DNA of 64,000 bases, from assembly GCA_902494875.1 (NCBI GenBank), contig CABUUO010000002.1:1-64000 (forward strand), in the 5' to 3' direction. How positions within the stretch are numbered: the first letter of the stretch is position 1; the number at the start of each line of letters is the position of its first letter. The position numbers were made by a program, and so were the translations under genes. This document shows positions 51,064-60,399 of this stretch, piece after piece. The stretch is from an uncultured Pseudomonadota bacterium. GTDB lineage: Bacteria > Pseudomonadota > Alphaproteobacteria > RF32 > CAG-239. The notes under the pieces were generated by a model. It worked only from the letters and a program-made list of their open reading frames with translations. It was not told where the DNA came from and made no database searches.

Positions 51064-52176
51064 ATGAACGTTATCGAGCTGGCCCAGACGCTGATGAAAT
51101 TTCGCACCGAAACCGGAAACGCAGAAGAAATCCGCAAATGTCTGGAATATATTACGAATCTGTTCAGGGATACCGGCGCCAAGGGCGGCATTTTCGAATA
51201 CCAGGGCGTCTCTCCGGTACTGTTTCTGCACAACGGCGAAAGCAGCGAATATGACGTCTTGTGTCTGGGACATTTGGATGTGGTTCCGGCCGCAGACGAA
51301 ATGTTCAGCCCGTATATCCGGGACGGAAAACTTTTCGGCCGCGGCTCTCTTGACATGAAGTCTTTTGCCGCCGTTGCCCTTAATTCGCTGGAACACGTAT
51401 TGAAAAACAAGCTGCCGATAAAGTTCGGCGTCATTCTTTCAACCGACGAAGAAAAAGGTTCCAAAAGCACGCATGCCTTTATGGAAGCGCATCCTGACCT
51501 GCGGGCGAAAATCGTTTTGGACAACGACGTCGGCGGCGATATTTTGAAAATCATTACCAAATGCAAAAATCCGGTCTTTGTCAAAATATCGGCCCAAGGC
51601 GAGGCTGCGCACGGTTCAACGCCGTGGGACGGCGTGGATGCCAACGAACTTTTGATGCAGACCCTGTCTAACATCCGCAAAATATATCCTTATTATTCCA
51701 AAGGCGGCGTTCAGCCCCAAGACCAGTGGATTGACACGGTTCACGTTGCCATCATGAAAGGCGGCGAAGTTTCCAACATCATCGCCGGCGAAGCCGAGGC
51801 GGTTCTTGACTTTCGTCTGACAGAAAACTCCAGCGTTGAAAACCTTAAGAAAAATCTGGACCGTTGCATGGTTCCGGGCGTCAGCTACAAAATCGCTTCG
51901 GAAAGCACGCCGGTAGTTATGGATGAGAGCAATCCCCATATTTTGGAATATAAACGTTTTGCCGAGCAAATACTGGGACGCGAAATAGAATTTGAGCATA
52001 TCGGCGGCGCAACAGACTCCCGCGCATTTGCCGTCCGCGGTTCAACCGTCATTATGCATTCCGGCAGCGGCGAAGGCATGCATGCGCCGGGCGAATATGT
52101 TGAGGTCGACAGCGTGGAAAAAATCGCCGACATTCAGATCCGCTTTTTAGACAAGCTGGCCGGAAAACATTCCTAA
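51064..52176 (+). CDS. M20-family metallopeptidase (ArgE/DapE-like)
   Basis: About 370 residues; the ATG at 51064 is about ten bases after GAGAGG, while the one at 51055 is next to it. Zinc-ligand motifs of the M20 family are LCLGHLDVVP, GRGSLDMKS, STDEEKGS and, in the C-terminal part, GGATDSRAF. A dimerisation domain lies between (AHGSTPWDGVDANELL). These are amidohydrolases such as acetylornithine deacetylase or succinyl-diaminopimelate desuccinylase. Which substrate is used cannot be decided, and no biosynthetic neighbours are present. Confidence 0.85.
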   Translation: MNVIELAQTLMKFRTETGNAEEIRKCLEYITNLFRDTGAKGGIFEYQGVSPVLFLHNGESSEYDVLCLGHLDVVPAADEMFSPYIRDGKLFGRGSLDMKSFAAVALNSLEHVLKNKLPIKFGVILSTDEEKGSKSTHAFMEAHPDLRAKIVLDNDVGGDILKIITKCKNPVFVKISAQGEAAHGSTPWDGVDANELLMQTLSNIRKIYPYYSKGGVQPQDQWIDTVHVAIMKGGEVSNIIAGEAEAVLDFRLTENSSVENLKKNLDRCMVPGVSYKIASESTPVVMDESNPHILEYKRFAEQILGREIEFEHIGGATDSRAFAVRGSTVIMHSGSGEGMHAPGEYVEVDSVEKIADIQIRFLDKLAGKHS

Positions 52177-52180
52177 CGCA

Positions 52181-52216
52181 ACAAAGCCGCCGAAACATTT
52201 CGGCGGCTTTGTTTTT
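52181..52216. terminator. Bidirectional terminator
   Basis: Hairpin ACAAAGCCGCCGAAA-ATTTCGGCGGCTTTGT followed by T5, between the M20 gene and the converging glucosidase gene. Confidence 0.92.
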
Positions 52217-52232
52217 ACAGAGATTTGCCCGC

Positions 52233-53783
52233 TCAGAGAAGCGGTTCGTGTTTTTTGGTTTCCGGCGGCAGAACATATTGCCGATTCCGATGCGAAACAA
52301 CAACAGGCGTTTCGCCGAAATTATACATACACAGAATGTTATTCTCACCGGTTTCGTCCGAACGAATAAACGATATGACATCCGGACAACCGGGAACATC
52401 AAGAAAAGTAATGTTTCCGGGACAGGAAAATATGCTTTTCCGACGGTTCTTAATTGCCTCCCGCACCTGATTAAGCGTTGAATAAGGATCTTTCTCCTGT
52501 GCTTCAATGCAAAACGAGATCTGTCGTTCATCCGGATGAAGAGCCATATTGCCATGGGAAGCCGCATTCACGCAAAAGCCGGCACGCGCACCGTCCCAGG
52601 GATTGTTTGCAATCGACCAGACATTGCGCGGATCGCGGGCGGGATTTTTGCAGGCTTGCAAATCCAGCGGATTAGGCATTCCCAATTCATCACCCTGAAA
52701 AATGCAGACACTGCCCGGCAAAGTCAGCAGCAGATCCATCAGCATGGCGCTTTTGGCTGCGGAAAAATCATTTTTCCACAAGCGGGTAACCGCACGCTCC
52801 ATATCATGGTTGCTAAACGCCCAGTTGAGCTTTTTGCCCTGCGGCGAAACCTCCAGCGCTTTAGTTACGCGGCGGCGGAAATCTTCCAGCGTTCCGCGCA
52901 GCGACCCGATATAAAACGAATCGCAGACGCTTTCCCTTACCGTTTGCACGCCTTTGTTATTGCCGTATTTTCCTTTGTCAAAAACATATTCAGCCAACAG
53001 CGTCTTAGCCGGGGCATAAGAACCGGCCAAAGCTTTCAGCGCGTCCAAAAACTCGGCACCGATACGGTTATTGATGTCATAAATACGCTTCTGTTCACCG
53101 TTTTCATCCAGCGGATTGTCCCGGAACAGCTCATCGCAACCATAATGCGTTGTCGCATCAAGACGAAAACCGTCAACTCCCAAATCAAACCAATATTCGG
53201 AAATTTTCAACAGTTCCCGCCGGACTTCGGAGTGGTTAATGTTCAGATTAGGCATGGTATAATCAAAACTGTGCAGATAAAACTGCCCGCGTTTTTCATT
53301 CCAAGTCCAAGCGCTTTCGCCGGAGGAATCCCATTTTGACGGCCAGTTGTTCGGCGCGACAGGATTTCCTTCATCATCAAAGCCAACGGCATCATGCCAG
53401 ACAAAATAGTCGGCGTAAGGCCCGCTCCTTTTAATGCTTTGCCGAAACCACGGATGATTGGCGGAACAGTGATTATACACCTGATCTATGAACACCTTAA
53501 CACCGCGGTCATGATAAACCGTGCACAACTCTCTGAAATCATCCAAAGAGCCAAACATTGGATCAATCCGGTAATAGTCGGTAATATCATAGCCAAAACC
53601 ATTGCGATCCCAGCGGAAAAACGGTGCAATCCATACGGCGTCCACACCCAGCGAGGCGACGTAGTCCGCCATGGCCGTAATGCCTTTCAAATTGCCGTAA
53701 CACCCAGGATAAGGATCACTTTTGCTACCCGGCGCATAATTAAACGTCAACGGATAGATCTCATAAATAACTTCGTTGTACAT
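52233..53783 (-). CDS. GH13 alpha-glucosidase
   Basis: About 516 residues from the ATG at 53783 (the TTG at 53825 adds an unlikely hydrophobic stretch). Cytosolic alpha-amylase-family enzyme with all four conserved regions: VFIDQVYNHCS, GVDGFRLDATTHYG (nucleophile Asp near 205), LLAEYVF (acid/base Glu) and AFSNHDMER. N-terminal VIYEIYPLTFN and YEDPF-type loops match oligo-1,6-glucosidase/alpha-glucosidase members (GH13). No signal peptide. It should release glucose from alpha-glucosides, together with MalQ and the maltokinase-like enzyme further on. Confidence 0.9.
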   Translation of the reverse strand: MYNEVIYEIYPLTFNYAPGSKSDPYPGCYGNLKGITAMADYVASLGVDAVWIAPFFRWDRNGFGYDITDYYRIDPMFGSLDDFRELCTVYHDRGVKVFIDQVYNHCSANHPWFRQSIKRSGPYADYFVWHDAVGFDDEGNPVAPNNWPSKWDSSGESAWTWNEKRGQFYLHSFDYTMPNLNINHSEVRRELLKISEYWFDLGVDGFRLDATTHYGCDELFRDNPLDENGEQKRIYDINNRIGAEFLDALKALAGSYAPAKTLLAEYVFDKGKYGNNKGVQTVRESVCDSFYIGSLRGTLEDFRRRVTKALEVSPQGKKLNWAFSNHDMERAVTRLWKNDFSAAKSAMLMDLLLTLPGSVCIFQGDELGMPNPLDLQACKNPARDPRNVWSIANNPWDGARAGFCVNAASHGNMALHPDERQISFCIEAQEKDPYSTLNQVREAIKNRRKSIFSCPGNITFLDVPGCPDVISFIRSDETGENNILCMYNFGETPVVVSHRNRQYVLPPETKKHEPLL

Positions 53784-53923
53784 AAAAATAAAAGTTAAAA
53801 TTATACAATCAGAAAATAGTCTCAAGCGGGTTTGAAAATAGCATAATTTTAACAGGTTGACAATAAAAATATGTCGATCCCCGCGGCCATCGCACGATTA
53901 ATGCCGGGCGGCGCAAATAGAGC

Positions 53924-53952
53924 TTGAACTTTCGGCAAAATAAAATTATAAG
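53924..53952 (+). promoter_or_regulatory. Promoter of tRNA-Arg
   Basis: TTGAAC, 17 bp, TATAAG, ending 12 bp before the tRNA. Confidence 0.65.
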
Positions 53953-53963
53953 AAAACTGTTGC

Positions 53964-54040
53964 GCCGGCGTAGCTCATCAGGATAGAGCAACAGTTTCCT
54001 AAACTGTGGGTAGTGGGTTCGAGTCCCGCCGCTGGCGCCA
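53964..54040 (+). tRNA. tRNA-Arg (anticodon CCT)
   Basis: Acceptor stem GCCGGCG/CGCTGGC (one G-T pair), D arm, anticodon stem ACAGT/ACTGT with loop TTCCTAA (anticodon CCT), T arm GTGGG-TTCGAGT-CCCGC, discriminator G and encoded CCA. It reads AGG codons. Confidence 0.95.
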
Positions 54041-54062
54041 TTGATTTTTTAGCGAGAATGCC

Positions 54063-54950
54063 ATGGCAAAACGTAACGCCCCTGTTGTTGTCGGAATCGG
54101 CGAACTGTTATGGGATATGCTGCCCGGCGGAAAACGTGCCGGCGGAGCACCTGTCAACTTTGTATATCACGCGGCGCAAAACGGCGCCGACGGCTATGCG
54201 GTTAGTGCTATAGGAAAAGACGATTTCGGCCGAGAAATCATTGCCGAGCTGGATAAGAAAAAAATTCTGCATATTGTTGAAGCTACTGATTACCCGACCG
54301 GATATGTTGACGTGATGCTTGAAAACGGCATTCCCTCTTATACGATTGTCGAAAACGTAGCCTGGGACCATATTCCCTTTACCTTCAGGGCACAAAATAT
54401 CCTGCGTCAGGCCGATGCCGTATGTTTCGGCACACTGGCGCTGAGACACAAAGAATCCCGGCAAAACATTTTGAGGCTGATTGACGAAAGCAATCCGTCC
54501 GCCCTGAAGTTTTTTGACATCAACCTGCGTCGCGGGTATTATTCTCGGGAACTGGTCGGAAAGCTGCTGCAAAAGTCCAACGTATTCAAAATCAATGATG
54601 AAGAAATTCTGACGGTTTGCAGTATGTTTGAGCTTGACGGCAGCGATGAAGAAATCTGCCGCTTACTGCTGAAAAAATATAACCTGCGGTACTTGATTTT
54701 CACGGCCGGCGAAAAATACAGCATTATTTATACCGCCGACGAAACGTCTTATCTGGAAACGCCGCGGGTAAAAGTCGCTGACACGGTTGGCGCCGGCGAT
54801 GCCTTTTCCGGAACATTTATTTGCAGCATTCTTAAAGGCAAAAACCTGCGCGAGGCGCATCAAAACGCTACTGACGTTGCGGCCTACGTATGTACGCAAC
54901 ACGGCGCCTGGCCCGATTATCCGCCGGAACTTAAAATCAAAATCAGTTAA
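54063..54950 (+). CDS. PfkB-family carbohydrate kinase (fructokinase-like)
   Basis: A 295-residue cytosolic sugar kinase. PfkB signature 1 region GGKRAGGAPVNFVYHAAQ near residue 20, IGKDDFGREI, and signature 2 VADTVGAGDAFSGTF near 238-250 with the catalytic Asp. It probably phosphorylates fructose or a similar monosaccharide with ATP. It starts 22 bp after the tRNA and may be transcribed with it. The converging porin ends 50 bp downstream. Confidence 0.87.
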   Translation: MAKRNAPVVVGIGELLWDMLPGGKRAGGAPVNFVYHAAQNGADGYAVSAIGKDDFGREIIAELDKKKILHIVEATDYPTGYVDVMLENGIPSYTIVENVAWDHIPFTFRAQNILRQADAVCFGTLALRHKESRQNILRLIDESNPSALKFFDINLRRGYYSRELVGKLLQKSNVFKINDEEILTVCSMFELDGSDEEICRLLLKKYNLRYLIFTAGEKYSIIYTADETSYLETPRVKVADTVGAGDAFSGTFICSILKGKNLREAHQNATDVAAYVCTQHGAWPDYPPELKIKIS

Positions 54951-54999
54951 AAAAAATACCGTTACGCCAGATATCGGGAGGCATCATCTTCAAAAATTT

Positions 55000-56142
55000 T
55001 TAAAAGCGGAAACCCACGCCCGTAACCACCGCGTACCCGCGATTATTGTCATCGCCGGCACGGGAAAGCCCCTTGGCGTTCAGATAAGAGCCGACCAGAT
55101 AAAGCTCAAAATGCTCCGTCAAGGCATAAAGGTTGGAAAATACCCAGAGATCGTCGCGATTGCGCGTATTGTCGGCTTTGGTATGCAGATAGGCCAAATT
55201 GCTTTTCCAGGCGCCGTATTGACAGCCGATGCTGAAGTTCCAGGCCTGGGATTCTCTGAAATTGTCAAAATATGCCGGTGTCTGCGGATTATCGGAGACG
55301 GTGGTAATCGGATTTTTATTCCCGTCAATATAGGCTTTTTTATAGCCCATTCCCATATTCCAATGCCCGCGGATCAGCGTGAGACCGAAAGAGGCTTCCT
55401 TATCGGTTCGGTTGAAAATGCCGTAGCCGAACGAAGTATAAATTTCGGTATCCTTTACCTGCCATTTGTTTTGCATGGCGGCAACATAGCCGTCTTCCGG
55501 CGTTTCGTAGTCAAGATAGCGGCTGCCGGTGCCTCGGCGGCTGGCATTGTCCGGCGCATAAGAAAAACCCAACACAGTATTACCCAGTCTGGGCGTAAAA
55601 TAGCTGAACTTGACAGCACGTCCGTCATTCATAATCGAGGTGGACTTCGGCGTCTGATAGCTGACAGATTTGCGGCCGTTGCTCCAGTTCGGATTACTCA
55701 GAAAATAGGTCATATTGGAATCGTCAATTTTAAAAAACGTAATATCCCGCGCGCCTTTATGCAAAAGATATGCGGCATTATAGGTATAACCGGCGGTAAA
55801 TTTTCCCCAAGGGGATTCATCGACTAGATACGGATAGAATCGCCAATCGCCGTGCGGATAAGAAGTGTCCGGATCCCGCAAAACCAGCGTATTGCTGGTA
55901 TGCAGCCCCAAATAGTGTTCTTCGGAAAGACGGTAATTGAGCTTTACGGAGACATCTGCGCGATAAACCCAACGGTAGGGATTATTTTTGACATTATCGT
56001 GTTTGCGGGTTTGGGCTATGCCGTAGTAGCCGCCCATCAGTCCGGACGCATCAAACTCAAAATGTCCGGCCCAGAGCGAAGATGGGAATGATACCAGAAA
56101 ACCGGCAATCATCAAAAGTCTTTTCATAGTAAGCGTTCTCAT
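55000..56142 (-). CDS. Outer-membrane porin-like beta barrel
   Basis: About 380 residues from the ATG at 56142 (an ATG at 56127 is equally possible). Signal peptide MKRLLMIAGFLVSFPSSLWA. The mature protein has alternating aromatic/polar strands throughout (for example LGFSYAPDN, EIYTSFGYGIF) and ends TGVGFRF with the terminal Phe of outer-membrane proteins. General-porin family (alphaproteobacterial type). It lies downstream of malQ on the same strand, so it could serve maltodextrin uptake. Confidence 0.85.
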   Translation of the reverse strand: MRTLTMKRLLMIAGFLVSFPSSLWAGHFEFDASGLMGGYYGIAQTRKHDNVKNNPYRWVYRADVSVKLNYRLSEEHYLGLHTSNTLVLRDPDTSYPHGDWRFYPYLVDESPWGKFTAGYTYNAAYLLHKGARDITFFKIDDSNMTYFLSNPNWSNGRKSVSYQTPKSTSIMNDGRAVKFSYFTPRLGNTVLGFSYAPDNASRRGTGSRYLDYETPEDGYVAAMQNKWQVKDTEIYTSFGYGIFNRTDKEASFGLTLIRGHWNMGMGYKKAYIDGNKNPITTVSDNPQTPAYFDNFRESQAWNFSIGCQYGAWKSNLAYLHTKADNTRNRDDLWVFSNLYALTEHFELYLVGSYLNAKGLSRAGDDNNRGYAVVTGVGFRF

Positions 56143-56199
56143 CAATTTAACTTATGGTCAGAGAATACAGAACAAACCTTAATATTTTATGTATTCAAA

Positions 56200-56222
56200 A
56201 AGAAAGCGCCCAAACGGCGCTT
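56200..56222 (-). terminator. Terminator after malQ
   Basis: Stem AAGCGCC/GGCGCTT with a five-base loop and, on the minus strand, TTTCTTTTT downstream. Separates malQ from the porin gene. Confidence 0.75.
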
Positions 56223-56232
56223 AGACTGAATG

Positions 56233-58443
56233 TCAACTCCGCTCGGCGCGGATGACATCAAAAATTGAGCGGAAACGCCCGTCGGCATCCATATCTTCAA
56301 TATTGACATTCAATTTCACACGCCAGTTCGGATACTCGTGCGTGGTACCGGGAACGTTTTCCATCACCACCTGACCGTATATATCTTCTATGCGTTGTAA
56401 AAAGATGGCGCTTTTGGTACGGGCGACATACTGGTTGACGGCATACTCCAAACGGTCGGGAACACTGTTTCCGTCAAGCTTGGCTTTCGCATCTTCAAGG
56501 CACTTTTCATCACAGAAGGTATTTTGTTCGCTGAAAGCCTTGATAAGCAGCGCCCGTTCAGACGCACGCGTGGCCAGATTGCTTTTAAACTGTTCTTCGT
56601 TTACATACAGGCTGCAGCCGTTAAAAGTGTTGATGTCTTCGTCCAGCCAGTAGCCGTAAGCCGTGGCCTGATCATGCGTACTGGCCTGCGCCAGAGACAA
56701 ATACTGATATTTATCAGGCGCAAGATAAGAACCGTCTTTGTCTTTCTGACGGAAGAAAACCTTGTTGGAAAGCAAGCCGTGTTCAAACATATATTCCCGG
56801 AATCCCGGCGGCACGGTTCCCAGATCTTCACCGATGACCATACATTTGGCGCGGTGGCTTTCAATGGAAAGAATGGCGACCATCTCTTTCATATTATAAT
56901 AGACGTAAGCCCCCTGAACCACCGGATTATTCTGAACGAAATAAACCCAAAACAGACGCATCAACCCCATGGCGTGGTCTATACGCAACGCTTTGGCGTG
57001 TTTCATATTTTCGCGAATCAGATGAATGAAAGGCTCATAATAGGCCATGCGGAGTTTTTGGGGATGATACGGTGCAAATCCCCAGCTTTGACCGCGCGGA
57101 CGCATGGGATCGGCCGGCGCGCCGATACCCATATTTTCGGCAAAAATGCTGCGGTTTTCCCAAACCTCGACACCGCTGGAGGCCGCTCCGATCGGCGAAT
57201 CGAGATATAAGCCGACCTTCATGCCCAGCTTTTGGCACAGTTCGGCCGCTTCAGCCAACTGGACATCCGCCAGCCAATGACAATAAGCATAAAAATCCAT
57301 CAGTTCTCGGTTCATTTTAGCAAATTCGCGAGTATGGAAAGAACGGATTTTATCATAATTATACGGCCAGTAACGCCAGTCGTTGCGGGTACCGTCAATG
57401 CCGTGTTTTTCCAGAAGCGCTTCAAACAAGCATATATTCTCAAACTTTTCGCCTTTTTCCTTTACAAAATCAAGGAAAGTGCGGCCGCGAGGCGAAATGC
57501 CTTTCTCCGCATCCAAATGCTCGGCGCGAAAATAGCCGAACATGGCTTTCAACAATTGCAATTTGAGCTTAAAGATACCGTAATAGTCAACCTTGTCCAA
57601 ACGGCGGAGACGTTCAATTTCGGCTTTGACATCCGGCGTTTCAACCAAAATCCGAACCTGCGGCGCCTCCTGATATTCGGGCACAGCGGTCAGGTCAACA
57701 TAAGCATAGTTTAAATAGACTCGGCTTAAAGTGCGGTATGGGGAAACATCCGTACGACTTTCGGGAAACATGGCGCCGAGCGGATTAACGCCAACAATGT
57801 CGCCGCCGTTTTCCGCCACCTGTTTAATAATGTTTTTCAAATCGGTAAAATCGCCGATGCCCATGTTGCTTTTAGAACGCAAGGCATAGAGTTGTATCGC
57901 AAGACCGTATACGCGAAACTTTTCCTCAGCCACGCCGTCTACCAGATAGCATTTCGGCAGCGCCATAATAATCATGCTCTGATACTTCTGCTCGCCGACG
58001 GTGACCGTCAGATGATAATAGCCGGGAGCAAGCTTGGCAAAAAAGACCGGCGCCAGCATCACATACTCCACTCCGTCAATGGTTTTGCGCGCCAAAACCG
58101 GCAGGGAAGAAAGTTCTGTCCGCCCTTCGATAATACGGCCGTTTTCATCTTCAAGTTCAAAAACGGCGGTATTTGTTCTGGCCGTTTCAGGAAGGCACAA
58201 TTTAACCGAAGTGTCTTGTTCATCAGTGAAAAAAGAGTTTACACAGTCCAGACCTTCCCGCCACAGAGTTTCGTCAAGTTTTTTTATCGTTGCGTCAATT
58301 TCCGAATCCGAATCGCACGGATATCCCATATCTTTCAAAAAACACTTTCTGACTTCATCTGTCGTATAGTGAATCTGTCCAACTTTATCGGTATATTCTG
58401 ATGATATGCCGGCAATTTTGGCTAATTCCTCAATTTTAGACAT
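56233..58443 (-). CDS. malQ: 4-alpha-glucanotransferase (amylomaltase)
   Basis: A 736-residue GH77 enzyme. The N-terminal about 170 residues are the additional domains seen in long MalQ forms. Catalytic blocks are KVGLYLDSPIGAASSG, ALRIDHAMGLMRLFWVYF (nucleophile Asp near 489), MVIGEDLGTVPPGF (Glu near 538) and STHDQATAYGYW (Asp near 590). It moves alpha-1,4 glucan segments between maltodextrins and releases glucose. It converges on no other enzyme gene but lies among the glucosidase, porin and maltokinase-like genes. Cytosolic. Confidence 0.94.
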   Translation of the reverse strand: MSKIEELAKIAGISSEYTDKVGQIHYTTDEVRKCFLKDMGYPCDSDSEIDATIKKLDETLWREGLDCVNSFFTDEQDTSVKLCLPETARTNTAVFELEDENGRIIEGRTELSSLPVLARKTIDGVEYVMLAPVFFAKLAPGYYHLTVTVGEQKYQSMIIMALPKCYLVDGVAEEKFRVYGLAIQLYALRSKSNMGIGDFTDLKNIIKQVAENGGDIVGVNPLGAMFPESRTDVSPYRTLSRVYLNYAYVDLTAVPEYQEAPQVRILVETPDVKAEIERLRRLDKVDYYGIFKLKLQLLKAMFGYFRAEHLDAEKGISPRGRTFLDFVKEKGEKFENICLFEALLEKHGIDGTRNDWRYWPYNYDKIRSFHTREFAKMNRELMDFYAYCHWLADVQLAEAAELCQKLGMKVGLYLDSPIGAASSGVEVWENRSIFAENMGIGAPADPMRPRGQSWGFAPYHPQKLRMAYYEPFIHLIRENMKHAKALRIDHAMGLMRLFWVYFVQNNPVVQGAYVYYNMKEMVAILSIESHRAKCMVIGEDLGTVPPGFREYMFEHGLLSNKVFFRQKDKDGSYLAPDKYQYLSLAQASTHDQATAYGYWLDEDINTFNGCSLYVNEEQFKSNLATRASERALLIKAFSEQNTFCDEKCLEDAKAKLDGNSVPDRLEYAVNQYVARTKSAIFLQRIEDIYGQVVMENVPGTTHEYPNWRVKLNVNIEDMDADGRFRSIFDVIRAERS

Positions 58444-58559
58444 AAAAAACTCCCAATTTTGTCATTTTATCAACATTTTTGATTTTTTTCGCAAAATTAT
58501 GTTGAAATCCTGTGGATTCATTCTAATTTAGACTCATTATAATCAATAGGAGAGATTTT

Positions 58560-60179
58560 ATGAAAGGAAATAATGAACTTATTAACTACATTCATTCCCA
58601 GCGGTGGTGCGGTTTTAAGCAAGCCATTGCCGACGGTCAGGTAGTTGATATTCAACTGGACTCGATTCCGTTTGATAACGGGCAGAAATTTTTCACCCTG
58701 GGCACAGCCAAACTTAACGACGGCTCGGAACGAACGTTCTTTATGCCGATGGCCCGGGGACATTTGGACGACGTTGAAAGCGTGATGATCAACGGCGAAG
58801 AAATGTATGATGCCATGAAGGCGCCAGATTACTGGTCTGCGTTGATGGACTTTTTCAAAGAAAACCGCAATGAAGTTACTTTCAACAACGGTGCGGTTGT
58901 TCATTATCATAATATCGGCGACAGAAAAATCATTCAGGACAATATGCATTCGGTTTCCAAACCTCTGAACGTCGAACAAAGCAACACCACCATCAAGGTC
59001 GGCGACAATGCCATTGCCTTCAAGCAGGACCGCATGATTGAAAGCGATTTCGGCGTCAGCACCGAGGTCGAAATGAACGCCAAGCTGATGGAGGCCGAAT
59101 GTTCGGCCATGCCGAAAACCTATGGCGCGTTTATTATGAAAGAACCCGGCGGGAAAATTGCCACGCTGGGAATCGTACAGGAATTTGTTCCCAACCGCGG
59201 CGACCTTTGGGAGTTTGCCAACAATTATCTGGTCGGCGCTTTGAACGAAGCTCAGGCTAACGGGCAGGATGAAATTGATGTTAACGATCATCCGGCATTT
59301 GTGGAAATGATGAGAAACCTCGGACACAAAACGACGGAAATGTCCGAATGTCTGTCCCGCCCCAACGGAAATCCGGACTTTGAACCGCAGCCGGTAGACG
59401 CCGATTATCTGCACGGATATGAAAAGAATCTGAATGTTCTGCTCTATCAGACAAAGAGAACCATTGAGCAGAACATTCAAAATCTGGACGGTGAAACCAG
59501 AGAACAGACCGAAAAGCTGATTGAAAACTGGGACAAGCTGACGCAAAACTTTGTAAAACGCAATATCAGCCTGCTCAGCAGCGGCGAAAAACAAAGCAAC
59601 ATTGTCCGCGTTCACGGCGATTTTCATCTGGGACAGGTCCTGGTTACCAAAGACGGCGATTTGAAGTTTTTGGATTTTGCCGGCGAACCGGGTCTTTCGA
59701 TTACCGAACGCAAAAAGAAACACCCAGAAACCCGTGACATTGCCGGAATGTACCGTTCCATCAGCGGCTATCTGGGACCGGTGGTCGCAGAAACCTTTGC
59801 CGCAACCGGAGAAATTGTCAAACGCGCCAACGGCACAGACAAAAATGTAACCAATCCGGAAAAGGAAGCCTGGGCCAACCGTGCCGTGGCTCCGATGATT
59901 GAGGTTGCCACACGTTCTTTTCTGGACGGCCGCAGTGAAGCCGAACCGATGCTGGCTCTGGAAATTCTGCGCAAGAATCTGTATGAAGTCGGTTATGAAG
60001 TCAGCAACCGTCCGGATATGGCGCATATTCCGGTCAAAGGACTGGTCAGCCTGCTCAACAGCGGCGAAGAATTGGCTCAAAAGAGAACCAAACAGCAAGG
60101 CGGCGTGGACATATACGGCGCAGCCAACAGCAACTTGGCCGGCAAAATACTGGCGGAAAAGTTCGGCAATAGTTTATAA
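58560..60179 (+). CDS. Maltokinase-like (aminoglycoside phosphotransferase-fold) enzyme
   Basis: A 539-residue cytosolic protein. Kinase-like fold with the catalytic loop RVHGDFHLGQVLVTKDGD near 350-366 and metal site KFLDFAGEPG. This HGDxHLGQ...LDFxGEP wording is typical of maltokinase (Mak/Pep2), which makes maltose 1-phosphate for alpha-glucan building from trehalose or maltose. No TreS or GlgE gene is in the window, so the trehalose-to-glycogen route is only suggested. AGGAGAG precedes the ATG and a TATAAT lies at 58538. Divergent from malQ. Confidence 0.82.
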   Translation: MKGNNELINYIHSQRWCGFKQAIADGQVVDIQLDSIPFDNGQKFFTLGTAKLNDGSERTFFMPMARGHLDDVESVMINGEEMYDAMKAPDYWSALMDFFKENRNEVTFNNGAVVHYHNIGDRKIIQDNMHSVSKPLNVEQSNTTIKVGDNAIAFKQDRMIESDFGVSTEVEMNAKLMEAECSAMPKTYGAFIMKEPGGKIATLGIVQEFVPNRGDLWEFANNYLVGALNEAQANGQDEIDVNDHPAFVEMMRNLGHKTTEMSECLSRPNGNPDFEPQPVDADYLHGYEKNLNVLLYQTKRTIEQNIQNLDGETREQTEKLIENWDKLTQNFVKRNISLLSSGEKQSNIVRVHGDFHLGQVLVTKDGDLKFLDFAGEPGLSITERKKKHPETRDIAGMYRSISGYLGPVVAETFAATGEIVKRANGTDKNVTNPEKEAWANRAVAPMIEVATRSFLDGRSEAEPMLALEILRKNLYEVGYEVSNRPDMAHIPVKGLVSLLNSGEELAQKRTKQQGGVDIYGAANSNLAGKILAEKFGNSL

Positions 60180-60210
60180 TTATAAAAAAAATTCAACATC
60201 GCTCATAAAT

Positions 60211-60238
60211 TTGCTTGCTTTTAATTTTTAAGTATGCT
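60211..60238 (+). promoter_or_regulatory. Candidate promoter of tRNA-Ser
   Basis: TTGCTT, 16 bp, TATGCT, 20 bp before the tRNA. Confidence 0.4.
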
Positions 60239-60258
60239 TAATTGTTGGCGATGTGAAT

Positions 60259-60349
60259 GGATAGATGGCCGAGTGGTCGAAGGCGCACGATTGGAAATCG
60301 TGTGTACGCCTAAAGCGTACCGTGAGTTCGAATCTCACTCTATCCGCCA
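60259..60349 (+). tRNA. tRNA-Ser (anticodon GGA)
   Basis: Acceptor GGATAGA/TCTATCC, anticodon stem CACGA/TCGTG with loop TTGGAAA (anticodon GGA), long variable arm (TACGCC-TAAA-GCGTA), T arm and encoded CCA, as expected for serine tRNA. Confidence 0.96.
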
Positions 60350-60355
60350 TTTTAT

Positions 60356-60388
60356 AAAAATACCCTCCAAAGCGGAGGGTATTTTTTT
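60356..60388. terminator. Terminator after tRNA-Ser
   Basis: Hairpin AAATACCCTCC-AAAGC-GGAGGGTATTT with T tract; A tract on the other side also serves the converging reductase gene. Confidence 0.9.
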
Positions 60389-60399
60389 ACCGTTTTCAT

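Noticed and set aside
58518..60098. Minus-strand frame of 526 codons opposite the maltokinase-like gene
   Set aside because: The plus-strand product has kinase motifs and a ribosome site; the minus frame is Phe/His-rich antisense translation.
53964..60349. Integration sites at the tRNA genes
   Set aside because: No integrase, no direct repeat of a tRNA 3' end and no change in gene style was seen next to either tRNA.
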